This document shows positions 29,029 to 37,058 of a stretch of DNA of 64,000 nucleotides, piece after piece. The translations under genes were made by a program, and so were the position numbers. Origin of the DNA: Pseudazoarcus sp963975885 (lineage in GTDB: Bacteria > Pseudomonadota > Gammaproteobacteria > Burkholderiales > Rhodocyclaceae); contig CAXBIS010000016.1 in NCBI GenBank assembly GCA_963975885.1, positions 1 through 64,000 on the forward strand, in the 5' to 3' direction. The notes below the pieces were generated by a model that was given only the letters and a program-made list of their open reading frames with translations, was not told the DNA's origin and did not search any database. The stretch's first letter is position 1; each line of letters opens with the position of its first letter.

Positions 29029-30186
29029 ATGCGCTGGGTCCTTCCCGACTTCATCCAGGACGCGCTGCCCGAAGAGGCGGCCGACATCGAGCGTCTGCGA
29101 CGGCTCATGCTCGACGCCTTTCGCGTGCGCGGCTACCGCCTTGTGCAGCCACCGCTGCTCGAGTATCTCGACTCGCTCACCACCGGCGCGGGACAGGATC
29201 TAAAACTCCGGACCTTCAAACTGGTCGACCAGCTCTCGGGTCGAACCATGGGTGTGCGCGCCGACATGACGCCGCAGGTCGCGCGCATCGACGCCCATCT
29301 GCTCAATCACGAGGGCATCGAGCGTCTGTGCTACTGCGGCAGTGTGCTGCACGCGCTACCCTCGTCGCTGACCGCCACGCGCGAGCCGATCCAGCTCGGT
29401 GCCGAGCTCTACGGCCACGCCGGAATCGAAGCCGACGCCGAGATGATTCGCCTGCTCGCCGACGTGATGGCGCTTGCCGCGGTCCCGGCCGAGCGCATCG
29501 ATGTCGGCCACGTTGGCCTGTTCCGCGCGCTCACCGCTGGGGCAGGGCTCACGCCCGAGCGCGAGGAGGCGCTGTTCGATCTGCTGCAGTCCAAGGACGT
29601 GCCGGGGCTGGCCGGGTTGCTCGCCGACGTGGTCGAGCCGCAGCGCTCGGCGCTGCTCGCGCTGCCCAGCCTGTACGGTGATCGCGAGGTGCTCGGCCGT
29701 GCTGCCGAGGTGTTGCCGCGGCTGCCGGAGGTGCGCGCTGCGCTGGCGGAATTGTCGCGGCTGGCCGGCCTGCTGCGCGATCTGCCACTGTCCTTCGATC
29801 TGGCCGATCTGCGCGGCTATCACTATCACAGCGGCGCAGTGTTCGCGGCCTATGCCGGCGGTTCGCCGGCCGCGCTCGCTCTGGGTGGCCGCTATGACGC
29901 CATCGGCGAGGCCTTCGGTCGCGGCCGACCGGCCACCGGCTTCAGCCTCGACCTGCGTCGTTTCGCCACGCGCGGAGCGGCTGCACCGGCGCGCGGCGCG
30001 ATTCTTGCGCCGATGGTCGACGATCCGGCGCTGGCCGAAGCCGTCTCCGCGTTGCGCGCCGACGGCGAAGTCGTCGTTACGGAACTGCCCGGCCACGCGG
30101 GCACATGGAACGCCGCCGGCTGCGACCGGCAGCTGGTATCGGGCGGCGACGGCTGGACCGTCGCGCCGCTCTCCGAAGAAAGGTAA
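29029..30186 (+). CDS. hisZ: ATP phosphoribosyltransferase regulatory subunit HisZ
   Basis: 385 residues. HisRS-like protein that lacks the tRNA-binding domain and activates the short form of HisG in histidine synthesis. Retains motif-2-like and histidine-pocket segments (LRADMTPQVARI, LRGYHYHSGAVFAAY) but has no anticodon domain. Its presence predicts a short HisG elsewhere in the genome. Four bases before purA. Confidence 0.95.
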   Translation: MRWVLPDFIQDALPEEAADIERLRRLMLDAFRVRGYRLVQPPLLEYLDSLTTGAGQDLKLRTFKLVDQLSGRTMGVRADMTPQVARIDAHLLNHEGIERLCYCGSVLHALPSSLTATREPIQLGAELYGHAGIEADAEMIRLLADVMALAAVPAERIDVGHVGLFRALTAGAGLTPEREEALFDLLQSKDVPGLAGLLADVVEPQRSALLALPSLYGDREVLGRAAEVLPRLPEVRAALAELSRLAGLLRDLPLSFDLADLRGYHYHSGAVFAAYAGGSPAALALGGRYDAIGEAFGRGRPATGFSLDLRRFATRGAAAPARGAILAPMVDDPALAEAVSALRADGEVVVTELPGHAGTWNAAGCDRQLVSGGDGWTVAPLSEER

Positions 30187-30190
30187 GCAC

Positions 30191-31501
30191 ATGGCTAAGA
30201 ACGTAGTCGTCGTCGGGACCCAATGGGGCGACGAGGGCAAAGGCAAGATCGTCGACTGGCTGACCGACCACGCCGATGGCGTGGTGCGCTTTCAGGGTGG
30301 CCACAATGCCGGCCACACGCTGGTCATCGGTGATCAGGAGTACAAGCTCAACCTCGTGCCGTCGGGCATCGTGCGCGAGGGCAAGGCCTGTTACATCGGC
30401 AACGGCGTGGTGCTCGATGCGCACCACCTGCTGTCCGAGATCCGCAAGCTCGAAGCCGGCGGAATCAAGGTGCGTGACCGTCTGCGCATCAGTCCGGGCT
30501 GCCCGCTGATCCTGCCCTATCACGTCGCGCTCGATCAGGCGCGCGAGGCTGCGCGTGCGAACGCCGACAAGATCGGCACCACCGGCAAGGGCATCGGCCC
30601 GGCCTACGAGGACAAGGTCGCTCGCCGCGCGCTGCGCGTGTATGACCTGTTCGATCGTGAGCGCTTTGCAGCCAAGCTGCGCGAGAACATCGAATACCAC
30701 AACTATTTTCTGGTCGGCCAGTTCGGCCAGGCAGCGGTCGGGTTCGACGCCGTGTTCGAGGAGGCCATGGCGGACGCCGATGAGATTCGACCGATGGTGG
30801 CCGATGTCTCTGCCGAGTTGTATGCGGTGAACAAGAACGGCGGCAACCTGTTGTTCGAGGGCGCGCAGGGCGTGCTGCTGGACATCGACCACGGTACCTA
30901 CCCGTTCGTGACTTCGAGCAACTGCGTGGCCGGTCAGGCTTCGGCAGGCGCCGGTGTCGGCCCGGGGCGATTGCACTACGTGCTGGGCATCACCAAGGCC
31001 TATTGCACGCGTGTGGGCGCCGGTCCGTTCCCGACCGAGGTCGACATCGAGACGGTCGGTTCGCCGGGTGAGCAGATGTCAAGCAAGGGACGCGAGTTCG
31101 GCACCGTGACCGGGCGCAAGCGCCGCTGCGGCTGGCTGGATCTGGCCGCGCTCAAGCGCTCGATCATCATCAACGGCGTGACCGGGCTGTGCATTACCAA
31201 GCTCGACGTGCTCGACGGCCTGCCCGAACTGCAGATCTGCACCGGCTACATGCTCGATGGAGAGCGGATCGACCTGTTGCCGATGGGTGCCGAGGAGGTG
31301 CGTCGCTGCGAGCCGGTGTTCGAGACCATGCCGGGTTGGAGCGGCAGCACGTTCGGCGCGCAGAGCTGGGAGGCGCTGCCGTTCGAGGCGCGTGCCTATC
31401 TGCACCGCATCGAGGAGATCTGCGAGATCCCGATCGACGTGATCTCGACCGGACCGGAGCGGGATGAGACCATCCTGCGTCGCCATCCGTTCGGCGCCTG
31501 A
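30191..31501 (+). CDS. purA: adenylosuccinate synthetase
   Basis: 436 residues. GTP-dependent first step from IMP to AMP. P-loop-like GTQWGDEGKGK at the N-terminus, GHNAGHT, the IMP-binding GTTGKGIGPAY, and NKLDVLDG-like TKLDVLDGL. The frame is open far upstream, inside hisZ, but MAKNVVVVGTQWG at 30191 is the family start. Last gene of the long ndk-purA run, ended by a strong hairpin. Confidence 0.98.
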   Translation: MAKNVVVVGTQWGDEGKGKIVDWLTDHADGVVRFQGGHNAGHTLVIGDQEYKLNLVPSGIVREGKACYIGNGVVLDAHHLLSEIRKLEAGGIKVRDRLRISPGCPLILPYHVALDQAREAARANADKIGTTGKGIGPAYEDKVARRALRVYDLFDRERFAAKLRENIEYHNYFLVGQFGQAAVGFDAVFEEAMADADEIRPMVADVSAELYAVNKNGGNLLFEGAQGVLLDIDHGTYPFVTSSNCVAGQASAGAGVGPGRLHYVLGITKAYCTRVGAGPFPTEVDIETVGSPGEQMSSKGREFGTVTGRKRRCGWLDLAALKRSIIINGVTGLCITKLDVLDGLPELQICTGYMLDGERIDLLPMGAEEVRRCEPVFETMPGWSGSTFGAQSWEALPFEARAYLHRIEEICEIPIDVISTGPERDETILRRHPFGA

Positions 31502-31513
31502 TCCCGCGAAAAC

Positions 31514-31550
31514 GCGCAAAGCCGGTCGAATGACCGGCTTTGCGCTTGCC
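31514..31550 (+). terminator. purA terminator
   Basis: Perfect 14-bp stem GCGCAAAGCCGGTC / GACCGGCTTTGCGC around a GAAT loop (31514-31545). The downstream T-tract is short, so efficiency is uncertain. Confidence 0.7.
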
Positions 31551-31577
31551 GGCAGCACAAACACCGGCGACAGGCAA

Positions 31578-31606
31578 ACAAAAAGCCGACACGTTGGTCG
31601 GCTTTT
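31578..31606 (-). terminator. tRNA-Leu(CAG) terminator
   Basis: Read on the minus strand, AAAAGCCGAC and GTCGGCTTTT form a 10-bp stem followed by more T, 10 bases after the tRNA 3' end. It can work in both directions and thus back up the purA terminator. Confidence 0.8.
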
Positions 31607-31615
31607 CATCGAAAC

Positions 31616-31700
31616 TGGTGCCCAGAAGAGGACTCGAACCTCCACGCCTTGCGGCACTGGTACCTGAAACCAGCGCGTCTACCAATTCCGCCATCTGGGC
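31616..31700 (-). tRNA. tRNA-Leu (anticodon CAG)
   Basis: 85 bases including CCA. Minus-strand sequence starts GCCCAGATGGCGG and ends TCTGGGCACCA; the anticodon loop TTCAGGT gives CAG, reading CUG, the dominant leucine codon in this GC-rich genome. Long variable arm as expected. Promoter at 31712-31739, terminator at 31578-31606. Confidence 0.95.
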
Positions 31701-31711
31701 AAGAGCCGCGC

Positions 31712-31739
31712 ATTATAAGCACACGAACGAATTTGTCAA
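31712..31739 (-). promoter_or_regulatory. consensus sigma-70 promoter of tRNA-Leu(CAG)
   Basis: On the minus strand, exact TTGACA (31739-31734), 16-base spacer, exact TATAAT (31717-31712), so transcription starts near 31705. The -35 box contains the first base of the rnr start codon on the other strand. Confidence 0.85.
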
Positions 31740-34171
31740 TGAACAGAAAAAGCAAAAACGAAACTTCGAACGAACTCAGCCCGGTACGCCGCGCCGACCC
31801 CTTCTTCGAACGCGAACGCGAGCAGTACGATCATCCGCTGCCCAGCCGCGAATACATCGAGCAGATTCTCGCCGAACGCGGCGTGCCGATGCGCTTCGAG
31901 GAGCTGTGCGAGGCACTGGATGTGGCCGAGGAGGAGTTCGACCTGTTCGAGCGCCGCGTGCGCGCGATGGAACGCGACGGCCAGGTACTGCGCAACCGGC
32001 GTGGCACCTTCATCCTGCCGGACAAGGCCGATCTGGTGCGCGGTCGCGTGCAGGGCCACGCCGATGGCTTCGGTTTTCTGGTGCGCGAGGACAAGCAGCC
32101 GGATCTGTTCCTCGGTCCGAAGGAAATGCGCGAGGTGCTGCACGGGGATCGCGTCATTGCGCGCATCACCGGCACCGATCGCCGCGGCCGCCCGGAAGGC
32201 AAGATCGTCGAGATCCTCGAGCGCGGCAACATGCGCGTGGTCGGGCGCGTGCTCGACGAGCACGGCGTGCTGCTGGTGGTGCCCGAGGATCGCCGCATCG
32301 CGCAGGACATCCTGGTCGCGCCGGGGGGCAAGCGGCCCCGCGCCGGGCAGGTGGTCACGGTCGAACTGATCGAACAACCCACCAAGGTCTCGCAGCCCAT
32401 CGGGCGTGTGGTCGAGGTCATCGGCAACTATGCCGATCCCGGCATGGAGATCGAGATCGCGCTGCGCAAGCACGCGCTGCCCTTCGTGTTCTCGCCCGAG
32501 GCGCGTGCCCAGGCGCGCAAGCTGCCCGAGGCCGTGCGTCGCAAGGATCGCAAGGGACGCGTGGACATCACCGAACTGCCTCTGGTGACCATCGACGACG
32601 AGACCGCCAAGGACTTCGACGACGCCGTCTACTGCGAGCGTTCCGGGCGCGGCTACCGGCTGATCGTCGCGATCGCCGACGTGTCGCATTACGTCGAACC
32701 GGGTACGCCGCTCGACGTTGAAGCCTTCGAGCGTGGCAACTCGGTGTATTTCCCGCGACGCGTCATCCCGATGCTGCCCGAGAAGCTGTCCAATGGCCTG
32801 TGCTCGCTGGTGCCGGGCATCGATCGGCTGGCGATGGTGTGCGACATGAATCTCGACGCGCGCGGCGAGATCGTCGACTACAGCTTCTACGAAGGCGTGA
32901 TCTTCTCCCACGCACGGCTGACCTACAACAAGGTCGCCGCTGCGCTCTACGACGAGGATCCGGACATGCGGCGCGAGCTCGCGCCGCTGCTGCCGCATCT
33001 GGAGAACCTCGACAAGTTGTTTCGCGTGCTGCTCAAGGCACGCGCCAAGCGCGGCGCGATCGACTTCGAGACGACCGAGACGCGAATGATCTTCGACGAC
33101 AACGGCAAGATCGAACGCATCGTGCCGCAGGTGCGCAACGACGCCCACCGCCTGATCGAGGAATGCATGCTGGCGGCCAACGTGTGCGCGTCCGACTTCC
33201 TGCAGTCGCGCGAACAGCCGGCGCTGTACCGCATTCACGAAGGCCCCGCACCCGATCGCCTGGAGCGCCTGCGCGGTTTCTTGCGCGAGTTCGGCCTGAC
33301 GCTGGAAGGCGGTGACGAGCCCCATGCCAAGGACTACGGCACGCTGCTCGCCGCGGTGCGCCAGCGCCCCGACGCGGCCCTGCTGCAGACGGTGATGCTG
33401 CGCTCGCTCAAGCAGGCCATGTACAGCCCGGACAACGTCGGCCACTTCGGCCTCGCCTACGAGGCCTACACCCACTTCACCTCACCCATTCGGCGCTACC
33501 CGGACCTGCTCGTGCACCGTGCGATCAAGGCCGCGCTGGCGGGCACGCAATACAGCCCGGGCGACTGGGAGCAGGTCGGCCTGCACTGCTCGGGCACCGA
33601 GCGGCGAGCCGATGAAGCCACGCGCGACGTCGTCGCCTGGCTCAAATGCTGGTTCATGCAGGATCGCGTTGGTGAGGAGTTCGTCGGCAGCGTCTCGTCG
33701 GTCGTACCCTTCGGCCTGTTCGTCGCCCTCGACGACATCTTCATCGAGGGGCTGGTGCACATTTCCGAACTCGGTTCGGACTACTTCCACTACGACGAGA
33801 CCCGTCACGAACTGGCCGGCGAGCGCACAGCCACGCGCTACCGCCTGTCCGACCGCGTGCGCGTGCAGGTGGTGCGCGTCGATCTCGAAACCGCCAAGAT
33901 CGACTTCCGCCTGATCGAGGGCGAGGCTCGGCCGACCGAGCGCAGCGGCAAGACCGCACGCGATCGCGAAGCGACGGCCCCGAAGACGGACGCCGCGGCT
34001 GCGTCGCGCAAGGGTCGCGGCCGCTCGTCGAGCGCATCGTCCAAGGGGAAGAAGGCCAAGGCCGAGGCAGCGAAGCCGGCAGCGGTCCCGTCCGGTGACA
34101 AACCTGCAGCGAAGAAGCGCAACCGCCGCGGCGGCTCGCGTGGCGGCAGAAAGGCGGCGAACAATGGCTGA
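31739..34171 (+). CDS. rnr: ribonuclease R
   Basis: 810 residues. 3'-5' exoribonuclease that degrades structured RNA. N-terminal DPFFEREREQYDHPLPSREYI matches the family start; cold-shock domains, the RNB catalytic centre (ITIDDETAKDFDDAVY-like), an S1 domain (FVGSVSSVVPFGLFVAL) and a Lys/Arg/Ala-rich tail ending RRGGSRGGRK follow. The start codon at 31739 has no visible ribosome site and overlaps the divergent tRNA-Leu promoter, so its own promoter is not evident. Overlaps rlmB by 8 bases. Confidence 0.95.
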   Translation: MNRKSKNETSNELSPVRRADPFFEREREQYDHPLPSREYIEQILAERGVPMRFEELCEALDVAEEEFDLFERRVRAMERDGQVLRNRRGTFILPDKADLVRGRVQGHADGFGFLVREDKQPDLFLGPKEMREVLHGDRVIARITGTDRRGRPEGKIVEILERGNMRVVGRVLDEHGVLLVVPEDRRIAQDILVAPGGKRPRAGQVVTVELIEQPTKVSQPIGRVVEVIGNYADPGMEIEIALRKHALPFVFSPEARAQARKLPEAVRRKDRKGRVDITELPLVTIDDETAKDFDDAVYCERSGRGYRLIVAIADVSHYVEPGTPLDVEAFERGNSVYFPRRVIPMLPEKLSNGLCSLVPGIDRLAMVCDMNLDARGEIVDYSFYEGVIFSHARLTYNKVAAALYDEDPDMRRELAPLLPHLENLDKLFRVLLKARAKRGAIDFETTETRMIFDDNGKIERIVPQVRNDAHRLIEECMLAANVCASDFLQSREQPALYRIHEGPAPDRLERLRGFLREFGLTLEGGDEPHAKDYGTLLAAVRQRPDAALLQTVMLRSLKQAMYSPDNVGHFGLAYEAYTHFTSPIRRYPDLLVHRAIKAALAGTQYSPGDWEQVGLHCSGTERRADEATRDVVAWLKCWFMQDRVGEEFVGSVSSVVPFGLFVALDDIFIEGLVHISELGSDYFHYDETRHELAGERTATRYRLSDRVRVQVVRVDLETAKIDFRLIEGEARPTERSGKTARDREATAPKTDAAAASRKGRGRSSSASSKGKKAKAEAAKPAAVPSGDKPAAKKRNRRGGSRGGRKAANNG

Positions 34172-34931
34172 TTCTGGAAAGTCCGGCGGCCGTGAAAGCC
34201 GCCTCATCTACGGCTTTCATGCCGTACTCGGCAAGCTGCGCCGTGACGCTGGCGGCATCTTCGAGCTCTACGTGGCCGACAGCCGCAGCGACATTCGCAT
34301 GCGCGAGGTCAGCAAGATCGCCGAAGCCGAGGGCGTACGCATCATCGCTGCCGACAACGAGCGCCTCGAGCGCATGGTCGGTACGCGCCGTCACCAGGGC
34401 GTGATCGCCCGTATCGACGCGCGCAGCCGCGAACTGAAACTGGCGGACGTGCTCGAGACCATCGAGGGCGACGCGCTGCTGCTCGTACTCGATGGCGTGC
34501 AGGATCCGCACAATCTTGGTGCGTGCCTGCGGGTCGCCGATGCGGCCGGCGCACATGCGGTCATCGCCCCGAAGGACCGCGCCGTGGGGCTCAACGCCAC
34601 CGCCATCAAGGTTGCCAGTGGTGCGGCCGACAGCGTGCCCTACGTCACCGTCACCAACCTCGCGCGCGCCTTGCGCGAGATGCAGGAGGCGGGCGTACAC
34701 GTGGTGGGCGCTGCCGATGAAGCCGAGCGCTCGGTGTTCGAGGCCGCCCTGACCGGGCCGCTGGCGCTGGTGCTGGGCTCGGAGGGCGACGGCATGCGAC
34801 GTCTCACGCGCGAGACTTGCGACGAACTGGTACGCATCCCGATGCATGGCAGCGTCGAGAGCCTCAACGTCTCGGTGGCCAGCGGCATCTGTCTGTTCGA
34901 AGCGGTACGAAAGCGTAGCCGCTCCGAGTAG
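34164..34931 (+). CDS. rlmB: 23S rRNA Gm2251 2'-O-methyltransferase
   Basis: 255 residues. SpoU/TrmH-type knotted methyltransferase. N-terminal substrate-binding domain (IYGFHAVLGKLRR), then the SPOUT motifs DGVQDPHNLGACLR, LVLGSEGDGMRRL and IPMHGSVESLNVSVA. Start inside the end of rnr (MADSGKSG), usual partner of rnr. Confidence 0.95.
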   Translation: MADSGKSGGRESRLIYGFHAVLGKLRRDAGGIFELYVADSRSDIRMREVSKIAEAEGVRIIAADNERLERMVGTRRHQGVIARIDARSRELKLADVLETIEGDALLLVLDGVQDPHNLGACLRVADAAGAHAVIAPKDRAVGLNATAIKVASGAADSVPYVTVTNLARALREMQEAGVHVVGAADEAERSVFEAALTGPLALVLGSEGDGMRRLTRETCDELVRIPMHGSVESLNVSVASGICLFEAVRKRSRSE

Positions 34932-34950
34932 CGCGGGCACGCTCCTTGCT

Positions 34951-35022
34951 GGAATGTCGACACTTTCATCGACATTCCCATCGACAGGGTCCACGCGTTC
35001 GCTCCGGGGGCGAACGCGTGGC
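34951..35022 (+). other. two strong hairpins between rlmB and nasR
   Basis: First inverted repeat GGAATGTCGA / TCGACATTCC (34951-34978, 8-base spacer). Second, 12-bp CCACGCGTTCGC / GCGAACGCGTGG (34991-35021) with a 7-base loop. Neither has a T-run, so they are poor terminators. They could end rlmB mRNA, act as an operator, or structure the nasR leader. The nasR ribosome site AAGGAGG follows at once. Confidence 0.55.
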
Positions 35023-35037
35023 AGGCAAGGAGGCGGC

Positions 35038-36327
35038 ATGCCCTCGGCACTCAAGTTCCTCATCGCAGCCCGACGTTGCGAGATTCACGGCCTGGAACAA
35101 CTCGCACTGACCTGCGAGCTGGTCAGCGGCATCGGGCAGCTCATCCACATGCTGCAGCGCGAACGCGGCGTCTCCAACGTCTATTCCGCTTCGCGTGGCG
35201 CGCGCTTCATCGACCAGCTCGACAGCCGCATCGCCGACAGCGATGCGGTCGAGGCCGAGGTGCGTGCCGGTTTTGACCGGCTCGACACCGAATCGGGCCT
35301 GTTGCCCGGTGGCGCTCGCCTGTTCTCGCGCATCGCCGCCGTGGTGCATGGGCTCGACGCGCTGCCTGCACTGCGCGACCAGGTACGCGCGCTCGAACTC
35401 TCCCCCGAGCAGATCCTCGAGGCCCATACGCGTCTGATCGGTGGTCTGCTCGCGGTGGTGTTCGAGGCCGCCGACAGTGCCGGTGATCCGGACGTGTCAC
35501 GTGCGCTCGTTGCGCTTTTCAACTTCATGCAGGGCAAGGAGCTGGCCGGGCAGGAACGCGCCACGGTGGCGGCCGGCTTTGCGCTGGGTCATTTCGATGC
35601 CGCACGTCAGCATCGTCTCGTGCATTTGATCGATGCCCAGCAACGCTGTTTCGACATCTTCGCCGAGTTCGCCGATCCGGCTTCCGCAGCAGCCTGGCGG
35701 GACTCGCTGCCATCGGCCGACGCGGCCGATCTGGAAAGGTTGCGCCGCATGGCCGTGTCGGTGCAGGCCGGTTCGACGGCGCTCCCCGACGGCAGCGAGG
35801 CATGGTTCGAACTGGCCACGCGTCGCATCGATGCGATGAAGCTGCTCGAGGACCGGCTCGCGGTCGAGCTGCTGCATCTGGCCGAACGCAAGACGCTCGA
35901 AGCCCAGAGCGCGCTTGAAGACCATGCTGCGCTGCTCGCGGCCTTCGCCACCGGAGAGGCCACGCACGCCGCGCCGGTGGCTGTCTTCTTCGACACCGCG
36001 ATGCCGACCGGCGAGGAGGAGAGCCTTGACGACGCGCTCAACCCGCAGCTCGGTCGCTCCATTCTGGACCTGGTGCGTGCCCAGTCGCGCCGCCTGCAGG
36101 ACATGGGTGACGAACTCGCGCGCGCGCGCGGTGCGCTGGCCGAGCGCAAGATCATCGAGCGCGCGAAGGGCGTGCTGATGAAACACCGGGATCTGTCCGA
36201 GGATCAGGCCTACCGCATGCTGCGTCAGACCGCGATGGACCGTGGCAAGCGTCTGGTCGAGGTGGCCGAGGCGGTGCTCGGCTTCTCGGATTTTCTCGGC
36301 GACGAGGGGGGCGCACGCCGCCACTGA
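35038..36327 (+). CDS. nasR: NasR-like nitrate/nitrite-responsive antiterminator (NIT + ANTAR)
   Basis: 429 residues, cytoplasmic. N-terminal NIT (nitrate/nitrite-sensing) domain, all alpha, with the signature HMLQRERGVSNVYSASRG near residues 37-54; C-terminal ANTAR RNA-binding domain about 365-425 (ALAERKIIERAKGVLMKHR, then EDQAYRMLRQTAMDRGKRL). In Klebsiella, NasR binding of nitrate lets ANTAR bind a two-hairpin leader RNA and prevent termination of the nas operon. Matching leaders precede the genes at 37059, 42173 and 51749 (minus). Start at 35038 behind AAGGAGG. No sigma-54 element precedes it, so it may be made constitutively. Confidence 0.92.
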   Translation: MPSALKFLIAARRCEIHGLEQLALTCELVSGIGQLIHMLQRERGVSNVYSASRGARFIDQLDSRIADSDAVEAEVRAGFDRLDTESGLLPGGARLFSRIAAVVHGLDALPALRDQVRALELSPEQILEAHTRLIGGLLAVVFEAADSAGDPDVSRALVALFNFMQGKELAGQERATVAAGFALGHFDAARQHRLVHLIDAQQRCFDIFAEFADPASAAAWRDSLPSADAADLERLRRMAVSVQAGSTALPDGSEAWFELATRRIDAMKLLEDRLAVELLHLAERKTLEAQSALEDHAALLAAFATGEATHAAPVAVFFDTAMPTGEEESLDDALNPQLGRSILDLVRAQSRRLQDMGDELARARGALAERKIIERAKGVLMKHRDLSEDQAYRMLRQTAMDRGKRLVEVAEAVLGFSDFLGDEGGARRH

Positions 36328-36339
36328 TCGTGTCCATGC

Positions 36340-36385
36340 GCACGGCTGCGGTGCGCCGGGCCTGCCGGGCGCACCCATCGCGTGC
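36340..36385 (+). promoter_or_regulatory. tandem NtrC-type binding sites
   Basis: Two exact GCAC-N7-GTGC palindromes: 36340-36354 and 36371-36385, 31 bases apart (about three helical turns), 65-110 bases upstream of the sigma-54 element at 36451. Classic enhancer geometry. The first site starts 12 bases after the nasR stop. Confidence 0.65.
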
Positions 36386-36449
36386 GTCCTGCCTCGCCAT
36401 TTGCTTTCCAATGGCCCGGATTTACGCCATTTCTCGCTTGTTCGGGCAC

Positions 36450-36465
36450 TGGCACGCATGATGCA
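36450..36465 (+). promoter_or_regulatory. sigma-54 promoter (-24/-12) before small ORF
   Basis: TGGCACGCATGATGCA: the invariant GG (36451-36452) and GC (36463-36464) are separated by 10 bases, and TGGCACG matches the consensus -24. The only mismatch is A for T in the -12 TTGC. Start expected near 36476, 33 bases before the small ORF. Confidence 0.7.
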
Positions 36466-36508
36466 TGGGGCCGTGGGTGGATCGCTCGATCCGGATCACG
36501 GAGCCCCA

Positions 36509-36712
36509 ATGCCCCGACTCACCCCCGCTCAACGCATTCACGCCATTTGCGCCCTGATCGTGCCGATCGTGCTGGTGCTGATGTTCGCGCCCGCGTCCGA
36601 GCCGGCCGCGCCGCGTGAGCTTGCGCCCGCGTGCGACAAGCTCACGCACCAGGCACACGAACTGAGCGCCGCGCATTGCCGCCATGAACTGGTGGTCGCC
36701 GGCGCCGACTGA
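36509..36712 (+). CDS. 67-residue membrane-anchored or exported peptide, unknown function
   Basis: I do not recognise this protein. It starts MPRLTPAQRIHA, has one hydrophobic segment (about 13-28, ICALIVPIVLVLMFAP) and a polar remainder with two cysteines (ACDK, HCRH) and several histidines (THQAHELSAAHCRH), which could bind metal or haem. A purine-rich CGGAG lies 6-7 bases upstream. Support for it being real is mainly the dedicated sigma-54 promoter and two NtrC-type sites in front. The transcript could also be a small RNA. A GC-rich hairpin (36715-36742) follows. Confidence 0.5.
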   Translation: MPRLTPAQRIHAICALIVPIVLVLMFAPASEPAAPRELAPACDKLTHQAHELSAAHCRHELVVAGAD

Positions 36713-36714
36713 CT

Positions 36715-36742
36715 TCCCGGCGCGCCGTCGGGTGCGCCGGGA
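36715..36742 (+). terminator. weak hairpin after the 67-residue ORF
   Basis: TCCCGGCGC / GCGCCGGGA inverted repeat starting 3 bases after the stop. No T-run, so at best a weak or factor-assisted stop. Bases 36743-36797 show nothing else recognisable. Confidence 0.35.
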
Positions 36743-36797
36743 CCCCATCCAGACTGCCATCGACCGCACTCGCAACGTGCGCTCCGCTGCGGATCTT

Positions 36798-36812
36798 GCA
36801 CCGCAGCAGTGC
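36798..36812 (+). promoter_or_regulatory. NtrC-type binding site
   Basis: Exact GCAC-N7-GTGC palindrome, about 100 bases upstream of the sigma-54 element at 36902, a normal NtrC enhancer distance. Confidence 0.55.
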
Positions 36813-36901
36813 CCCGGCGTGCTCGTCCTGAGCATCGCCTGTCTCCAGGGTCTCCATTAAAACGCTTTAAATACAGCATTTTGATGACTCGCTAGAGGGT
36901 T

Positions 36902-36917
36902 TGGCATGCAAACTGCT
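36902..36917 (+). promoter_or_regulatory. sigma-54 promoter of the flavocytochrome/multihaem operon
   Basis: TGGCATGCAAACTGCT with GG (36903-36904) and GC (36915-36916) 10 bases apart. Predicted start near 36928, so the transcript begins about 5 bases before the first leader hairpin. Confidence 0.75.
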
Positions 36918-36932
36918 AGACCGTGATCGTGA

Positions 36933-36984
36933 CAGGGTCAATGGCGATCCTGCGCTGCAGCATCGATTCAGGACAACGGCGTCC
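36933..36984 (+). promoter_or_regulatory. ANTAR-type two-hairpin leader (P1/P2) of 37059 operon
   Basis: P1: 7-bp stem CAGGGTC / GATCCTG (36933-36952, one G-U) with hexaloop AATGGC. P2: GGAC / GTCC (36971-36984) with hexaloop AACGGC. Both loops carry A at position 1 and G at position 4, the ANTAR recognition pattern known from NasR and related regulators. Linker of 18 bases. P2 uses bases that also form the left arm of the following terminator, so the two folds exclude each other. Confidence 0.8.
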
Positions 36985-37038
36985 ATTCCCGGCAATGCGC
37001 ATCTCGCGCGAGCCAGGGGTGTACGCCGCTTTTTTTTT
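36977..37038 (+). terminator. attenuator terminator of the 37059 operon
   Basis: CGGCGT (36977-36982) pairs with ACGCCG (37023-37028) above an imperfect long stem, followed by nine T (37030-37038). Folding it destroys hairpin P2, so NasR bound to P1/P2 should cause read-through. Confidence 0.8.
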
Positions 37039-37058
37039 CTGCCCAGCAGGAGATGCGA

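Noticed and set aside
29474..30190. Open frame continuous with purA for about 240 codons upstream, overlapping hisZ
   Set aside because: The extension is Arg/Ser/Cys-rich mirror sequence. The purA family start and ribosome site lie at 30191.
15969..31501. Long run of housekeeping genes considered as a possible transferred island
   Set aside because: Gene order is ordinary for betaproteobacteria and there is no mobile element, direct repeat or change of composition.
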